This document shows positions 1-7,286 of a stretch of DNA of 64,000 nucleotides, piece by piece. The notes under the pieces are model-generated. The model did no database searches. It saw only the letters and a program-made list of their open reading frames with translations, and was not told the origin of the DNA. Every line of letters starts with the position of its first letter. The first letter of the stretch is position 1. The position numbers and the translations under genes are program-made. Origin of the DNA: Balneolales bacterium ANBcel1 (lineage in GTDB: Bacteria > Bacteroidota > Rhodothermia > Balneolales > Natronogracilivirgulaceae); assembly GCA_029688905.1 (NCBI GenBank), contig JARULB010000004.1, positions 330,384 through 394,383 on the forward strand, read 5' to 3'.

Positions 1-2
1 CG

Positions 3-191
3 GCACAGAAAACGGGGAAGATCCGGGCACAGGTGATCATTTTGCATGATCTGCCCGCCGGACTCTGGTTTCACATGAACAGTAATTTCATGATCCGGGA
101 TTTTCATCACAGAATGTTGTATGATCCAACCATACGCAGCCGCTCGTTTGAGTTGCTGCACCATGGCGGGCAGGCCCGGAACCTGCCCTGA
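3..191 (+). CDS. C-terminal end of an unrecognised protein (5' end outside window)
   Basis: An open frame enters from the left edge and runs 62 codons to a TGA at 189-191. The visible tail is rich in His, Phe, Met and Arg and ends in Gly-Gly-Gln-Ala-Arg-Asn-Leu-Pro. I do not recognise the family from this fragment. It has no obvious membrane segment or repeat. The next gene begins about 100 bases later on the same strand. The call rests only on the uninterrupted frame and protein-like composition, so a chance open frame at the contig edge cannot be excluded. Confidence 0.45.
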   Translation, partial: AQKTGKIRAQVIILHDLPAGLWFHMNSNFMIRDFHHRMLYDPTIRSRSFELLHHGGQARNLP

Positions 192-292
192 TTCCACAAC
201 GGCGGGGAGGGGGATTCCTGCCATCAGCAAGTACCGTAGAGGCAAACCACGGTTTTTTGATCCCGTGACAACCATTAAACCCAACGAGTGCA

Positions 293-997
293 ATGTATTC
301 TCATCTTATTCAAAAAATCGACCGGGATATCGGAGCTCAACTCAAGTCATTGGGCATAGGGGAAAAGCGATCGCAAAAATACCAGTTTCCGTGCATAACC
401 ATTTCCAGGCAATTCGGGTGCGAAGGTGTTCCGGTCGCGCTCAAGCTGATCAAAAAACTGAGCACCGAAGAGTACCCCTGGGTTCTGTTCCACAGGGAGT
501 TGATCACCGAATTGTCGGAATCCGACCTTTTCCACAAGGATTTTACCGAGAACATCCTTCACGAGCAGCGCGGAAAAATCCAGCAGTACATCGATCATTT
601 GCTGGTAAGCAAACCCACCGATGCGCAGTTGTACAAGAAAATGGCCGAAACCCTCAGGGTTCTCGGATTGCGTGGCCGGTCGGTGATCCTGGGTGCGGGT
701 GCCGCCCTGCTCACATCCGACATCAAGCACGCCCTCCATGTACGGCTCCAGGCGCCTATCGATTTCCGGGTACAGAATGTGATTCAGGTTCTGGGCGTTA
801 CCGAGCAACAGGCACGGGAGGAAATCGCATTTCGTGACAACCGCCGGCTGGAGTTTATATACGAGTTCACCCACAAGGATGTGCGCGACCCGGCACACTA
901 CCACCTGGTGATTGACAATGAAAAATTCAAAGCCGGTGAAATTGCGGAATTGATTTACCAATCACTGGTGTTGAAGAAGATGCTTCCCCGTTTGTAA
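293..997 (+). CDS. Cytidylate kinase-like family protein (Cytidylate_kin2)
   Basis: This 234-residue protein resembles the cytidylate-kinase-like P-loop family (Pfam Cytidylate_kin2). Visible marks are the N-terminal strand and loop ITISRQFGCEG near residue 36, a second motif GRSVILGAGA near residue 129, and a later strand LHVRLQAP followed by an Arg-rich helix. The family usually has a degenerate phosphate loop without the Walker Lys, as here. The second motif normally reads GRGA, but here the Arg is Ala. True nucleotide kinase activity is therefore uncertain and the biological substrate is unknown. The ATG at 293 is the first in frame. The next gene begins 15 bases after the stop, so the two are probably co-transcribed. 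Confidence 0.75.
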   Translation: MYSHLIQKIDRDIGAQLKSLGIGEKRSQKYQFPCITISRQFGCEGVPVALKLIKKLSTEEYPWVLFHRELITELSESDLFHKDFTENILHEQRGKIQQYIDHLLVSKPTDAQLYKKMAETLRVLGLRGRSVILGAGAALLTSDIKHALHVRLQAPIDFRVQNVIQVLGVTEQQAREEIAFRDNRRLEFIYEFTHKDVRDPAHYHLVIDNEKFKAGEIAELIYQSLVLKKMLPRL

Positions 998-1012
998 CCT
1001 CCGCATCATTCA

Positions 1013-1519
1013 TTGAAAATTGTACGCATGTATAAAATGACATACCTGTGGTTTCTGGTCTGGCTGCTCCCGCTCTACCTGGCGGGCATGGCCGTTCACA
1101 TGGGGGCGATCTATTACGGGCTGAACACGACATACGAGAACGGGGAGAGCCATCTGGCGGATGTGATCCATTTTGAGATCAAGCAGATTGCCGCGCAAAC
1201 CAACGGCAGTATAACGGTGCGGTTCACCACCGGCGACGGAGAGGAAATCACCCGAAAACTCTCGCAGCCCATTCAGAACGCCGCGCAGCTGCAGGCATCC
1301 GAGCTTATGCCCATCCGCTATCACAAAAGCAGCTATCAGCCGATTGTGCTGGTGCCCATCTATGAGTTCCACAAGAAAATGGTGCTGGTGAATCTGGCGG
1401 TACTTCTGTTATCCGTCATCATAACGCTCTTTGTGGCGTGGACCGCCCATCGGTTTGCCCGACGCAAGCTGGCCGGCGGAAACTGGCAGGAACAGCGGAT
1501 CGAAATCATTGACAGCTGA
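1013..1519 (+). CDS. Two-helix membrane protein, DUF3592-like topology
   Basis: The 168-residue product has one hydrophobic segment near residues 8-30 and a second near 121-142. Between them lies a soluble stretch with short beta-like strands that includes NGSITVRFTTGDGEE. The C-terminus is basic and likely cytoplasmic. Helix, extracytoplasmic beta domain, helix recalls DUF3592 proteins, but I see no diagnostic motif, so that is a suggestion only. The start may be TTG 1013 or ATG 1028; both leave the first helix intact. The stop codon overlaps the next gene's ATG by one base (TGATG), which implies translational coupling with the methylase downstream. Confidence 0.6.
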   Translation: MKIVRMYKMTYLWFLVWLLPLYLAGMAVHMGAIYYGLNTTYENGESHLADVIHFEIKQIAAQTNGSITVRFTTGDGEEITRKLSQPIQNAAQLQASELMPIRYHKSSYQPIVLVPIYEFHKKMVLVNLAVLLLSVIITLFVAWTAHRFARRKLAGGNWQEQRIEIIDS

Positions 1520-2361
1520 TGACGACATCGCAACCGCAAGCACCGGAAGCCCCGGCCCGGGGCCATCTCTATCTTATCCCGACCCCGCTTGGCCGGCAGC
1601 CCGACAACCGGGTACTTCCGGAACAGGTGATAGAGACGGTTCACAGCCTGGATACGTTTTTTGTTGAGAGAATCCGCCAGGCCAATTCGTTTCTTCGGTG
1701 GATCAGGCATCCCGTGCCCGATTTCCGATGCCGGTTCTACGAACTCAACAAACACACGCCCGGCGAGGACCTGATTGAGATGCTTTCGCTGCTGAAACAG
1801 GGGGCCCGTGCCGGGATTATCTCGGAGGCGGGGTGTCCCTCGGTGGCCGATCCCGGTGCCGAGCTGGTCAGGCTCGCGCATCAGTCAGGTATCCCGGTAA
1901 CACCGCTTGTGGGACCGTCCTCCATACTCCTGGCGGTGATGGGTTCCGGGTTGAACGGCCAGGCATTCACCTTCCACGGATATCTGCCCCGGCCGGGCGC
2001 GGAACGCACGGAAGCGATCCGCAGGCTGCAGAATGAATCCGACCGGACCCGCGCCACCCAGGTTTTCATGGAGACTCCGTATCGCAACAATGATCTGCTG
2101 CAGGAGTTGCTCCGGGAGCTTCGGGACGACACGCTGCTTTGCACGGCATCGAACCTGACCCTCGACGGAGAGCAGATCATTACCAAAAGTGTGGCGGAAT
2201 GGCGGAAGACGGAAATTGACCTGGATCACTCCCCGTCCATCTTTCTGCTGCTTTCGGAGACACCGCGCGACGGCAGAGGCTCCAGTAAAGGGAAACGGCA
2301 AGGGAGAAACGGACCGGGCAAAAAAAAACCCGCACGCGAAAAGCGGCGGGTTCGAAAATAG
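1519..2361 (+). CDS. RsmI-like tetrapyrrole-methylase-family SAM methyltransferase
   Basis: The 280-residue protein has the fold signatures of the RsmI/tetrapyrrole methylase family: LYLIPTPLG at the N-terminus, ISEAGCPSVADPG near residue 95 (the Asp-Pro-Gly SAM loop), LVGPSSILLAVMGSG near 133 and FHGYLPRPG. RsmI methylates the 2'-O of C1402 in 16S rRNA. This copy departs from canonical RsmI early on (ERIRQANSFLRWIR where RsmI has an ED-T-R motif), so it may be the paralogue common in Bacteroidota rather than RsmI itself. The C-terminal 35 residues are a Lys/Arg/Gly-rich tail, possibly RNA-binding. Its start overlaps the upstream stop by one base. Confidence 0.75.
   Translation: MTTSQPQAPEAPARGHLYLIPTPLGRQPDNRVLPEQVIETVHSLDTFFVERIRQANSFLRWIRHPVPDFRCRFYELNKHTPGEDLIEMLSLLKQGARAGIISEAGCPSVADPGAELVRLAHQSGIPVTPLVGPSSILLAVMGSGLNGQAFTFHGYLPRPGAERTEAIRRLQNESDRTRATQVFMETPYRNNDLLQELLRELRDDTLLCTASNLTLDGEQIITKSVAEWRKTEIDLDHSPSIFLLLSETPRDGRGSSKGKRQGRNGPGKKKPAREKRRVRK
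2320..2352 (-). terminator. Intrinsic terminator of the ankyrin gene, inside the methylase 3' end
   Basis: Read on the minus strand, a 7-bp stem (AACCCGC/GCGGGTT, arms at 2346-2352 and 2327-2333, 12-nt loop) is followed by nine T residues, complementary to the A-run at 2320-2328. This is a classical rho-independent terminator. The only gene it can serve is the minus-strand ankyrin gene that stops at 2430. It lies within the last codons of the plus-strand methylase, whose Lys-rich tail encodes the A-run. Confidence 0.7.
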
Positions 2362-2429
2362 TAGTGAGTAATTGGCAAGAAAGCCTGATGAAGCGTCATT
2401 CATTCCCACATACTGGGAAAAGCTGTGTA

Positions 2430-2822
2430 TCAGGCGGTTTTTCCGGTACTGAGTGCCTCTTCCAGGATGGCGATGACATCTTTATCCTGGTTTGATTTGG
2501 CATGATCCATGGCTGTCCAGCCTCTGTCGTCGGTAAAAGTGGCATCCGCGCCATTCTGTAGCAGTAAAGAAAGGATTTCGCTGTGACTCCTGACAGCGGC
2601 CCAGTAAACAGGTGTGGTTCCGCGATTGTCTCTCAGATTGACATCAGCGCCCTGATCGACTAGAAATTCGACAATGTCCTTGCGGCCATGCTTGGAAGCT
2701 TTCAGCAGTAGCGACCTGTTGTGTTCGTCCACGGTGTTGACATCGGCACCGTCCTGAACACCACTGCTGATCAATGCCAAATCGCCGCTTTCGGCGGCGT
2801 CAAGAAGCTCATTTTCCTTCAT
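2430..2822 (-). CDS. Ankyrin repeat protein
   Basis: The 130-residue protein consists almost wholly of about four ankyrin repeats. It shows the typical AAESGDLALISSGVQDGADVN, LLLKASKHGRKDIVEFLVDQ, PVYWAAVRSHSEILSLLLQ and WTAMDHAKSNQDKDVIAIL units. Ankyrin repeats mediate protein-protein contact; the partner is not deducible. There is no signal peptide, so it is probably cytoplasmic. I chose ATG 2822 because AGAGGG lies about six bases upstream; a GTG two codons earlier would place that site inside the start. The gene is monocistronic, transcribed against both neighbours, with its own terminator at 2320-2352. Confidence 0.85.
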   Translation of the reverse strand: MKENELLDAAESGDLALISSGVQDGADVNTVDEHNRSLLLKASKHGRKDIVEFLVDQGADVNLRDNRGTTPVYWAAVRSHSEILSLLLQNGADATFTDDRGWTAMDHAKSNQDKDVIAILEEALSTGKTA

Positions 2823-3127
2823 AAGCACCCTCTATTTTTTTGAGTTTGGTTTAGGTGGTATAATTTATTGTAATAGATTTCGATCCCGTTTGCAACAGCA
2901 ACTTTTCGGGCGCTGTCTTTTTCCGGCAATAAATCGCACGGGGGCCCGTAATCGTACAAGAAAGCGCTTTTCTTCTTTCTTTAGTTGATAAAAACAGTCA
3001 ACGTACCGACTCTATTGTACAGAGCTGAAATGTTTTACAAAATCACTACAGTTTTTACCAAAAACCTTGCAGGTGACAAAGACTTTTCATTGTTTTCAGA
3101 GTGATAGATTTAGTATCCTGTATCTGC
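2823..3127. other. Divergent intergenic region between ankyrin and rlmN-like genes
   Basis: About 305 bases with no credible gene. It holds two short perfect palindromes, AAAGCGCTTT at 2961-2970 and ACGGG-GG-CCCGT at 2938-2949. The A/T-rich stretches are consistent with promoters for the genes leaving in both directions. I cannot assign a particular regulator or a confident promoter. Confidence 0.4.
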
Positions 3128-4252
3128 ATGAATAACAAGCATCATCTCCTCCAAAAACTTCCTGTTAACCTGAAACATCTTGCGTTAAAAGACTGGGAAG
3201 AATTGTGCGAAGCCCTGGGGATCGCACCCGCTTCCCGAAAGCAGGTTTTTGAAGCGGTCTATCATCACAATATCGGATCGCCCGAGGAGATCACTTCCAT
3301 CAGCGGGCAGGAACGTGACGCATTGCGGCATGCCGTAATTATCCCCCCTTCCGTTCGAGAGAGCCTGGTACCCAGCAGTGACGGCTCCTGGAAACTGACA
3401 CTCCGACTGCACGACGGAGGTCTGGCAGAAACGGTTATCATTCCCGAATGGGAGGATGGGAAACTTCGCAAGTGTTCGGCGAGCATCTCTTCCCAGATCG
3501 GCTGTTTCTTCGGCTGCTCCTTCTGCGCCACCGGAAAAATGGGCTTTCACCGCAATCTTTCAACAGGCGAGCTCATCGACCAGGTGCGGGAAGCCGAACT
3601 TGCGGTACGCGAACAGCTTAACAGTGAAATTACCCATTTATATTTTATGGGGATGGGTGAGCCGATGCACAACTACCGGGCAGTCTCCGATGCGCTTTCC
3701 ATTATGCGGAATCCGTCCGCTCCGGGGCCCGTCCCCGATCGCATAACCGTCTCCACGGTCGGCCTGTACCGCCAGATCAGGATGCTGGCCGACGACCATC
3801 CGCAGGTGAGGCTCGCCGTATCCATCCATTCGGCCGATCAGCAGACCCGCAGGGAGATTATGCCGGTGAGCGCCCGCCTTGGATTGCCGGAAATTCGCGA
3901 CGCGCTTATCTATCACAATCGCCGTACCGGTCACCCGGCCACCATCCAGTACCTGCTGATGGGTGGAGTTAACGACCGGCCGGAAGATGCCGATAACCTG
4001 ATTTCATACCTGGATGGCCTTGGCGTGCGCATCACTCTGATCATGTACAATGATGTTCCCGAAGCTCCGGGCAACCGAACCGAAATCGACCGGATGCAGC
4101 GGTTCCGTGGTATTCTGAATGATGCCGGTCTGGATACCGATGTCCGGTGGTGTTACGGTGAAGACATCGACGCGGGATGCGGACAGTTGAAGATACCCGT
4201 CAACAGGGAACGGGTATCTGTATCCATGCGCCATCCGGCCGCTGAATCCTGA
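3128..4252 (+). CDS. rlmN: RlmN/Cfr-family radical SAM methyltransferase (divergent RlmN)
   Basis: RlmN uses radical SAM chemistry to methylate C2 of A2503 in 23S rRNA and A37 of some tRNAs. Visible signatures are the CxxxCxxC cluster motif (C126, C130, C133), an acidic site in AETVIIPE, MGMGEP near residue 176, RITVSTVG near 203, and the C-terminal DIDAGCGQL whose C351 is the methyl-carrying Cys. The residue aligned with E. coli C118, seven before the first cluster Cys, is Ser119; the nearest Cys is C116. The VRWCYGED stretch also departs from the usual VRKTRG. ATG 3128 fits the family N-terminus better than GTG 3101. The gene leads a tight run into korA (60-base gap). It could be a paralogue with another RNA target. 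Confidence 0.8.
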   Translation: MNNKHHLLQKLPVNLKHLALKDWEELCEALGIAPASRKQVFEAVYHHNIGSPEEITSISGQERDALRHAVIIPPSVRESLVPSSDGSWKLTLRLHDGGLAETVIIPEWEDGKLRKCSASISSQIGCFFGCSFCATGKMGFHRNLSTGELIDQVREAELAVREQLNSEITHLYFMGMGEPMHNYRAVSDALSIMRNPSAPGPVPDRITVSTVGLYRQIRMLADDHPQVRLAVSIHSADQQTRREIMPVSARLGLPEIRDALIYHNRRTGHPATIQYLLMGGVNDRPEDADNLISYLDGLGVRITLIMYNDVPEAPGNRTEIDRMQRFRGILNDAGLDTDVRWCYGEDIDAGCGQLKIPVNRERVSVSMRHPAAES

Positions 4253-4312
4253 GACGTACATTGCCCGTTTCATTCTGACAAACCGACAAACATCCATAGC
4301 ACTCGTTCTGAT

Positions 4313-6172
4313 ATGAGTATCCAGCAAAAAATAAAAAAGGAAGTCACCATCCGGTTTGCCGGCGACTCCGGTGACGGGATACAGCTTACCGGTTCCCAGT
4401 TCAGCAACACCACGGCGCTGTCGGGAAATGACCTCAGCACCTTCCCGGATTACCCTGCGGAAATCCGGGCTCCGGCCGGTACGGTGCACGGGGTATCCGG
4501 CTTCCAGATCCACTTCGGCAGCAAACCCATCCACACCCCCGGAGATGTATGTGATGTGCTTGTTGTGATGAATGCCGCCGCCCTGAAAGCCAACCTGAAA
4601 TTTCTCAAACCGGGAGGAATTATTGTTGCAAATACCGACGGATTCGGGAAAAGGGATCTGTCTCTGGCCCGCTATGGACCCGAAGACACCCCGATTGAAG
4701 ACGCACGGCTTTCGGGATACAGCGTCATTGAAATCGATGTAACAAAAATGACACGGGAGAGCCTGAAAGACACCGGGCTTTCCACCAAGGAGATGGACCG
4801 CAGCAAGAACATGTTCGTGCTTGGGGTTCTCTACTGGCTGTACAGCCGGCCCCTGGAGTCCACGGTCAACTTCCTCAAAAAGAAATTCGCCAGGAAACCC
4901 GTAATAGCCGAAGCCAACATCAAGGCGCTGAACGATGGCTTTACTTTCGCCATCGCCACGGAAATTTTCAGTGAACGGTACAGCGTGGACGCGGCTCCGA
5001 TCGAGCCGGGCACCTACCGCAACATCACCGGCAACGACGCGATAGTACTGGGCCTGGCCGCGGTAGCAAAAAAATCGGAACTGCCTGTCTTTCTGGGCTC
5101 ATACCCGATCACTCCGGCATCGGAAATCCTGCACGGCCTTGCCCGCCTGAAGCAGTATGGGGTGACCACCTTCCAGGCCGAGGATGAGATCGCGGCGATC
5201 ACTTCGTCGATCGGCGCATCGTTTGGCGGAAGCCTTGGCGTGACAAGCAGCTCGGGACCGGGTGTCGCCCTCAAGACCGAAGCGATCGCCCTGGCCACCA
5301 TGCTGGAGCTTCCACTGGTGATAATCAATGTGCAGCGGGCAGGGCTGTCCACCGGCCTGCCGACCAAAACCGAGCAGTCGGATCTTCTGCAGGCCTTTTA
5401 CGGAAGAGCGGGTGAATGTCCCGTGGCCATTCTGGCGGCGTCTTCGCCGGCCGAGTGTTTCGAAGTAACCTATGAGGCGTGCCGGATCGCCGTGGAACAC
5501 ATGATCCCGGTAATGCTCCTCTCCGACGGGTACATTGCCAACGGCGCGGAACCGTGGCGGCTGCCGTCCGCAAAGGAGCTGAAGCCCGTGAAAGCAGGTT
5601 TTGCCAAAGCCCGTGATAACGGCAAGGAGGAAAAGCCCTTCCTGCCCTACTCACGTGACGAAAACCTGGCTCGTCCATGGGCCGTCCCCGGCACCAAAGG
5701 ACTGGAACACCGTATCGGCGGCCTGGAAAAGGAGCATGAAACCGGCAATATCTCCTACGATCCGGACAACCACCAGCGAATGACCGAGATCCGCGAGAAG
5801 AAGCGCGACCACATAGCCCGGTTGATCCCCGATCAGCGGATTGAAGACGGCCCGGAGAGCGGTGAGCTCCTGGTAGTGGGATGGGGCTCCACTTACGGAA
5901 CCATCAAATCGGCGGTTAACGATGCCATTGAGGAAGGGCACAGCGTTTCCTACACCCATTTGCGATACCTCAGCCCGTTCCCGGGAAACCTCGGGGAGCT
6001 TCTGGGCCGTTTCAACAAGGTGCTGGTTCCCGAGATCAACAGGGGGCAGCTGGTCAAAATTCTGCGCGAAGAGTTCCTCATTCCCGCCGAAGGCTTCAAT
6101 CGCATCAAGGGCACGCCCCTGAAAGTTTCCGAGCTGAAGGAAAAGATCATCTCCATGAGCTCCGGCTCGTGA
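4313..6172 (+). CDS. korA: 2-oxoacid:ferredoxin oxidoreductase, fused gamma-alpha subunit
   Basis: With KorB this enzyme oxidatively decarboxylates 2-oxoglutarate (or another 2-oxoacid) to the acyl-CoA while reducing ferredoxin. The 619-residue chain carries the gamma domain first (residues ~10-200, with FAGDSGDGIQLTGSQF and PDYPAEIRAPAGT). The pyrimidine-binding alpha domain follows (from ~215, with SYPITPASEI at ~263 and QAEDEIAAI). The gamma-alpha fusion and the ~600-residue length match the KorA type in Bacteroidota and Actinobacteria. Substrate preference cannot be read with certainty; 2-oxoglutarate is the most likely. It lies 42 bases before korB, so the two are clearly one operon. Confidence 0.9.
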   Translation: MSIQQKIKKEVTIRFAGDSGDGIQLTGSQFSNTTALSGNDLSTFPDYPAEIRAPAGTVHGVSGFQIHFGSKPIHTPGDVCDVLVVMNAAALKANLKFLKPGGIIVANTDGFGKRDLSLARYGPEDTPIEDARLSGYSVIEIDVTKMTRESLKDTGLSTKEMDRSKNMFVLGVLYWLYSRPLESTVNFLKKKFARKPVIAEANIKALNDGFTFAIATEIFSERYSVDAAPIEPGTYRNITGNDAIVLGLAAVAKKSELPVFLGSYPITPASEILHGLARLKQYGVTTFQAEDEIAAITSSIGASFGGSLGVTSSSGPGVALKTEAIALATMLELPLVIINVQRAGLSTGLPTKTEQSDLLQAFYGRAGECPVAILAASSPAECFEVTYEACRIAVEHMIPVMLLSDGYIANGAEPWRLPSAKELKPVKAGFAKARDNGKEEKPFLPYSRDENLARPWAVPGTKGLEHRIGGLEKEHETGNISYDPDNHQRMTEIREKKRDHIARLIPDQRIEDGPESGELLVVGWGSTYGTIKSAVNDAIEEGHSVSYTHLRYLSPFPGNLGELLGRFNKVLVPEINRGQLVKILREEFLIPAEGFNRIKGTPLKVSELKEKIISMSSGS

Positions 6173-6214
6173 CGGACAACCGAACCAGATCCATCCCAAT
6201 TCCATATAAGCGTT

Positions 6215-7270
6215 ATGAGTACCACGAAATCAGTCAACGGCTCGCCACAAAACGGAACCCTGAAGGCAAAGGATTTCGCCTCCGACCAGGATGTGCGATG
6301 GTGCCCCGGATGCGGCGACTATACCATCCTCAAGCAGGTTCAGACGCTCATGCCGAAACTGGATGTTCCGCCCGAGAATATCGTTTTCATTGCCGGAATC
6401 GGTTGCTCCTCGCGATTCCCGTACTACATGAATACGTATGGTATGCACGGGATCCATGGGCGGGCGCCCGCCATCGCCACCGGACTTAAAGCTTCGAGGC
6501 CCGAACTGAGTGTCTGGGTGGTGACCGGCGACGGTGACGGGTTGTCTATCGGAGGAAATCACCTCATCCACACTCTTCGCAGAAACCTGGACCTCAATAT
6601 CCTGCTGTTCAACAACGAGATTTATGGCCTGACCAAGGGGCAGTATTCTCCTACATCCCACAGCGGACAGATTACCAAATCCTCACCTATGGGATCCCTC
6701 GACGCCCCCTTCAATCCGCTGGCTCTCGCTCTCGGAGCCCAGGGCACGTTCATTGCCCGATCAATGGACCGTGACCCGAAACATCTGCAGGCCATGTTGG
6801 AACGCACGCATCAGCACAAGGGAACCTCTTTCCTTGAAATCTATCAGAACTGTATCGTGTTTAACGACGGGGCGTTCTCGCCGTACACCGATAAAGGTGT
6901 CAGAGACAACACGAGCCTGTACCTGGAAAACGGCAAGCCGCTGCTGTTCGGTAAAAACGACCGTTTCGGAGTACGCCTGGACGGCTGCCGCCCCGAGGTG
7001 GTGGACATGGAGGACGGAAACTGGTCCTCGGACGACCTGTGGATACACGACGAAACTGACCGTAATAAAGCATGGCTACTCTCCTCCATGTTTGACGACA
7101 ACAACCGGGAGGAAGGCATGCCGCGGCCCTTTGGAGTGCTACTGGCCGAAAGAGACCGGCCGACGTACGAACAGTTGCTGCAGGATCAGATCGCGGCCGC
7201 CAGAGAGGCCGACAAGGATGCCGATCTGGACGATCTGCTGAGCGGAGAAGAGACCTGGATCGTCAAATAG
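6215..7270 (+). CDS. korB: 2-oxoacid:ferredoxin oxidoreductase, beta subunit
   Basis: The 351-residue thiamine-pyrophosphate subunit of the KorAB enzyme. It shows the TPP signature GDGDGLSIGGNH starting near residue 105 and NNEIYGLTKGQYSPTS near 133. Candidate ligands for the proximal [4Fe-4S] cluster are C30, C33 (WCPGCGDY), C64 (GIGCSSRFPYY) and C213 (NCIVFNDG). There is no ferredoxin domain, so electrons must pass to a separate ferredoxin. It follows korA by 42 bases and precedes the patatin gene by 16 bases. Length and motifs agree with an intact two-subunit enzyme. Confidence 0.92.
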   Translation: MSTTKSVNGSPQNGTLKAKDFASDQDVRWCPGCGDYTILKQVQTLMPKLDVPPENIVFIAGIGCSSRFPYYMNTYGMHGIHGRAPAIATGLKASRPELSVWVVTGDGDGLSIGGNHLIHTLRRNLDLNILLFNNEIYGLTKGQYSPTSHSGQITKSSPMGSLDAPFNPLALALGAQGTFIARSMDRDPKHLQAMLERTHQHKGTSFLEIYQNCIVFNDGAFSPYTDKGVRDNTSLYLENGKPLLFGKNDRFGVRLDGCRPEVVDMEDGNWSSDDLWIHDETDRNKAWLLSSMFDDNNREEGMPRPFGVLLAERDRPTYEQLLQDQIAAAREADKDADLDDLLSGEETWIVK

Positions 7271-7286
7271 CGGCAGGAGATTACCC

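Noticed and set aside
121..837. A 238-codon plus-strand frame overlapping the cytidylate-kinase-like gene
   Set aside because: It is Arg/Pro/Gly-rich and out of frame with the protein that matches a known family from 293 to 997.
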